Origin: an uncultured Bacillota bacterium
Lineage (GTDB): Bacteria; Bacillota_I; Bacilli_A; RFN20; CAG-449
DNA length: 8,678 nucleotides
Assembly (NCBI GenBank): GCA_902493275.1
Contig: CABUOQ010000042.1
Location: 1-8,678, forward strand
Reading direction: 5' to 3'
The position numbers and the translations under genes were made by a program. This document shows positions 6,699 through 8,678 of the stretch, piece by piece (the first letter of the stretch is position 1; every line of letters begins with the position of its first letter). The notes beneath the pieces were generated by a model, which saw only the letters and a program-made list of their open reading frames with translations, did not search any database and was not told where the DNA came from.

Positions 6699-6854
6699 AT
6701 GAAAAAAACTGGAATAAAAGATATTGCAAAATATTGCAATGTATTTGTTGCTACTATCTAATACGTAATTAATGGCGTGGATAAAGTTTCTAAAGAAAAG
6801 CGAAAACTGGTTTTAGATGCAATTGAAAAATTAAATTATAATAGAAGTAGCTAG
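6699..6854 (+). pseudogene. LacI-family regulator, N-terminal stub with internal stop
   Basis: Only the DNA-binding head of a LacI-type sugar regulator remains, from ATG to a TAG at 6852-6854 (51 codons counting one internal stop). The translation GIKDIAKYCNV...VATI, then YVINGVDKVSKEKR and VLDAIEKLNY, follows the family's helix-turn-helix and hinge-helix pattern closely. A TAA at 6759-6761 stands where the family has Ser (I-S-Y-V), and Phe replaces the usual Ser in NVSVAT; both fit single-base changes of serine codons. The ligand-binding domain of about 280 residues is absent. The AGGTGA ribosome site and upstream promoter remain. No functional repressor can be made from this locus. Confidence 0.85.
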
Positions 6855-7623
6855 TAAGATTGGCTTAAGTGACTACTTAGATGTAAAACCTCAATTCTTA
6901 TTTGGTGGTCAACGTCAAAGAGTAGCCTTAGGAAGAGTTATTATTAGAAATCCTCGTTGTTTCCTTTTTGATGAACCATTATCCAATCTCGATGCGAAGA
7001 TGAGAACGCAAATGCGCGCAGAAATATCTAAACTTCATAAAGAGTTACAAAAGACATTTATCTATGTTACACATGACCAAGTTGAAGCGATGACGATGGG
7101 AAGTAAAATCGTGGTGATGAAATTAGGGGTGATTCAACAAGTATCTTCACCAAGTGAATTATATAATCATCCATGTAATCTTTTTGTCGCTGGATTTATT
7201 GGTACCCCTCAAATGAATTTCATCGATTGCACCATTAAAGCTAAAGAAGATGGCTATCATATCATCAATGAAAGCTTTGATTTTATTATGCCAGAGAATA
7301 TTAGAGACATCTTCATGAAAGAATATGTAGATAAAGAAGTAATTTTAGGTATACGACCTAAGGCGATATCAACCAAAGCTGATTTAGCCTTCAATGGAAA
7401 GAATATTGTTAAAGTCAAAACCAATATTATTGAGCAATTAGGAGATGATAAATTATTATACGCAACTTTACTAGATAAAGACGTTGATATTATCCTATCG
7501 ACAAACCCTGATGCTGATATTCAAATTAATGATGAAATTGAGATTTCATTTGACCTTTCGCATATGTGTTTGTTTGATAAAGAATCACAAAATACAGTTT
7601 TAGATTATAAACTTTTAAAATAA
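6844..7623 (+). pseudogene. MsmK/UgpC-type sugar ABC transporter ATPase, N-terminally truncated
   Basis: About 259 residues of a carbohydrate-importer ATPase remain. The reading frame is open from about 6835 and carries VASKIGLSDYL, the signature region, Walker B (CFLFDEP, 6958-6978), the D-loop SNLDAK, the H-loop motif VTHDQVEAM and the C-terminal regulatory (TOBE/OB) domain to a normal end. Full-length members have about 370 residues; roughly 115 at the N-terminus, including Walker A and the Q-loop, are missing. The signature LSGGQ is LFGGQ (6898-6912). The upstream sequence is the LacI stub in another frame, so a deletion joined two genes at about 6840-6850. The first in-frame ATG (7000) lies past Walker B and has no ribosome site. 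In the family it powers oligosaccharide uptake; here it cannot bind ATP normally. Confidence 0.88.
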
Positions 7624-7666
7624 AAGCACAAATTTAATCATATTTTAGGTAATTATAAAAAAAACA

Positions 7667-7696
7667 TTATCTTTTTATCAATTTTTAATTTATAAT
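7667..7696 (+). promoter_or_regulatory. Possible promoter of the DUF4085 gene
   Basis: A perfect -10 TATAAT (7691-7696) lies 42 bases before the ATG. The only -35 candidate, TTATCT (7667-7672), has an 18-base spacer and is weak. Confidence 0.45.
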
Positions 7697-7737
7697 TAAA
7701 TTACAGAAGGAATAGTAAGATAAAAGGAGAATAATTG

Positions 7738-8535
7738 ATGAAGTATTTTACCCAAAATTGGTATGACATGGTAGACAAAGTCCTATGTATGTCTAACTTA
7801 GTAGTAGTCCCAGATGGAACTGTTACATTTAAGGAACTTTATTCTAAAAAAATGGATGAGTTCATGAAAAAATATAAAAAATCTTTAAAAAACTATCAAT
7901 TAAAAAATAAGACACAAGAAGAAAGCAAAGAAGAATCAAACAAACTAGATGGTGACGAAATTATGCAATTCTCAGAGTTATTTGTTAAAATATTTAAAGA
8001 TAAAATAAATTTTGATATCAAAGACTATAAGAATAGATTGAAATTGTTCTCAGACGAAGTTCGTAAAACTGTCGATGTAAAAAAATTAGCTTTAGGTTAT
8101 ATTGATGAATCAGCATATAAACTCATGCAAAAAGAAACCGAGAACTATATTGATGAAATAAACAGAATAAAAAGAAATGCCAGCGGTTCAAAAAGAAGAC
8201 AAAAAATAGACAAAGAACTTAAAGATAAATTTTATTCATTATATGAAAAAGATGTTTTATCTTGTAAAAAAGATCACAAAAATTATGTGCTCTGCTTATC
8301 TAATTTTGATGATAAAGAAGAACCTTTAAAGATAACCTTGGTAAACGCTAGAGTTATCGAGAAATCCAGATTTAGAACTGGATTAAAACCAAATGGCTTT
8401 GAATGTTATGCCTATGTAATGGATAACGAATTATATAAATTAAGAAATAATCGTTATCAAGTACATTTCTTATTTACAAATTATATACGTAAATATGATT
8501 TTATCGTCGAATGTGATGATGTAATTTTTGAATAA
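7738..8535 (+). CDS. DUF4085 family protein
   Basis: This 265-residue, Lys/Glu-rich, soluble-looking protein begins MKYFTQNWYD, the typical opening of DUF4085 proteins found in Firmicutes. Its function is unknown. There is no signal peptide or membrane helix. Residues 33-70 form a charged, low-complexity stretch, and 95-175 is probably helical, perhaps a coiled coil (KETENYIDEINRIKR). The last 70 residues look beta-rich and end DFIVECDDVIFE, as in the family. The ATG at 7738 is chosen over the TTG at 7735 because AAAGGAGA (7723-7730) then has its GGAG core 8 bases away, and because family members start MKYF. It stands alone between the broken ABC gene and an uncertain right edge; no terminator is obvious on either side. 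Confidence 0.75.
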   Translation: MKYFTQNWYDMVDKVLCMSNLVVVPDGTVTFKELYSKKMDEFMKKYKKSLKNYQLKNKTQEESKEESNKLDGDEIMQFSELFVKIFKDKINFDIKDYKNRLKLFSDEVRKTVDVKKLALGYIDESAYKLMQKETENYIDEINRIKRNASGSKRRQKIDKELKDKFYSLYEKDVLSCKKDHKNYVLCLSNFDDKEEPLKITLVNARVIEKSRFRTGLKPNGFECYAYVMDNELYKLRNNRYQVHFLFTNYIRKYDFIVECDDVIFE

Positions 8536-8597
8536 AATACGTCTTAAATAAAATGTATATAAAAAACTAGTCAATTATATTGTGAATCCATCAAATT

Positions 8598-8644
8598 GGA
8601 CCAAGTAAAATTGGAAAAACTTAGGTCCTATAAAAATTTTTAGG
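8598..8644 (+). other. Two overlapping hairpins near the right edge
   Basis: GGACC (8598-8602) plus AAGT (8603-8606) can pair with ACTT (8619-8622) plus GGTCC (8624-8628), leaving one bulged A. The last CC is also used by a second hairpin, CCTA (8627-8630) with TAGG (8641-8644), whose arms carry A and T runs. They may belong to a leader, a terminator for the DUF4085 gene or the end of an insertion element; the window stops too soon to tell. Confidence 0.3.
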
Positions 8645-8678
8645 GTTTTGAAGGGACGAAAGAAATTCAAAAAAAATG

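Noticed and set aside
7000..7623. A shorter intact gene starting at the ATG at 7000
   Set aside because: The start has no ribosome site and lies past Walker B; the same frame upstream continues the ATPase family sequence, so this is a truncated pseudogene.
1..8678. CRISPR array, tRNA or rRNA genes, mycoplasma code
   Set aside because: No regularly spaced direct repeats or tRNA-like cloverleaf sequence seen by eye; tryptophan is encoded by TGG and no in-frame TGA is needed.

Overview
This is an AT-rich stretch from a low-GC Gram-positive-type bacterium. The lipoprotein signal peptides, purine-rich ribosome binding sites, sigma-A-like promoters and protein families fit a Bacilli/Erysipelotrichia or gut Mollicutes-like lineage, but the exact taxon is inference. 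Every intact gene ends in TAA and tryptophan is written TGG in the reading frames. I see no in-frame TGA, so nothing calls for the mycoplasma genetic code.

Left part (1-1420): a LURP-one/YxjI-like small protein on the + strand converges with a cytoplasmic esterase-like alpha/beta hydrolase on the - strand, which has its own good promoter. Middle (1505-6603): a strong promoter and a structured leader, with an intrinsic terminator inside it, precede two tightly linked lipoprotein genes. The first is a multidomain binding-type protein with two Big2 Ig-like domains, an OB-fold-like region and a C-terminal beta-sandwich-like region. The second is a Big2 domain followed by a ComEC-type metallo-beta-lactamase domain. 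A clear intrinsic terminator closes this pair. A third surface gene follows: a membrane-anchored endonuclease/exonuclease/phosphatase (EEP, DNase I-like) enzyme. Together these three read as an outward-facing set that may bind and cut nucleic acid or another phosphodiester. That role is inference from domain content and is the most interesting feature of the window.

Right part (6635-8678): a promoter and cre-like operator are intact, but the LacI-family regulator downstream is a broken stub of about 50 codons. It runs directly into the C-terminal two thirds of an MsmK/UgpC-type sugar ABC transporter ATPase that lacks Walker A and has a damaged signature motif. This is the scar of a deleted sugar-uptake locus. 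A DUF4085 protein follows, and the window ends in a hairpin-rich stretch whose meaning cannot be settled here. No tRNA, rRNA, CRISPR array or intact mobile element was seen.
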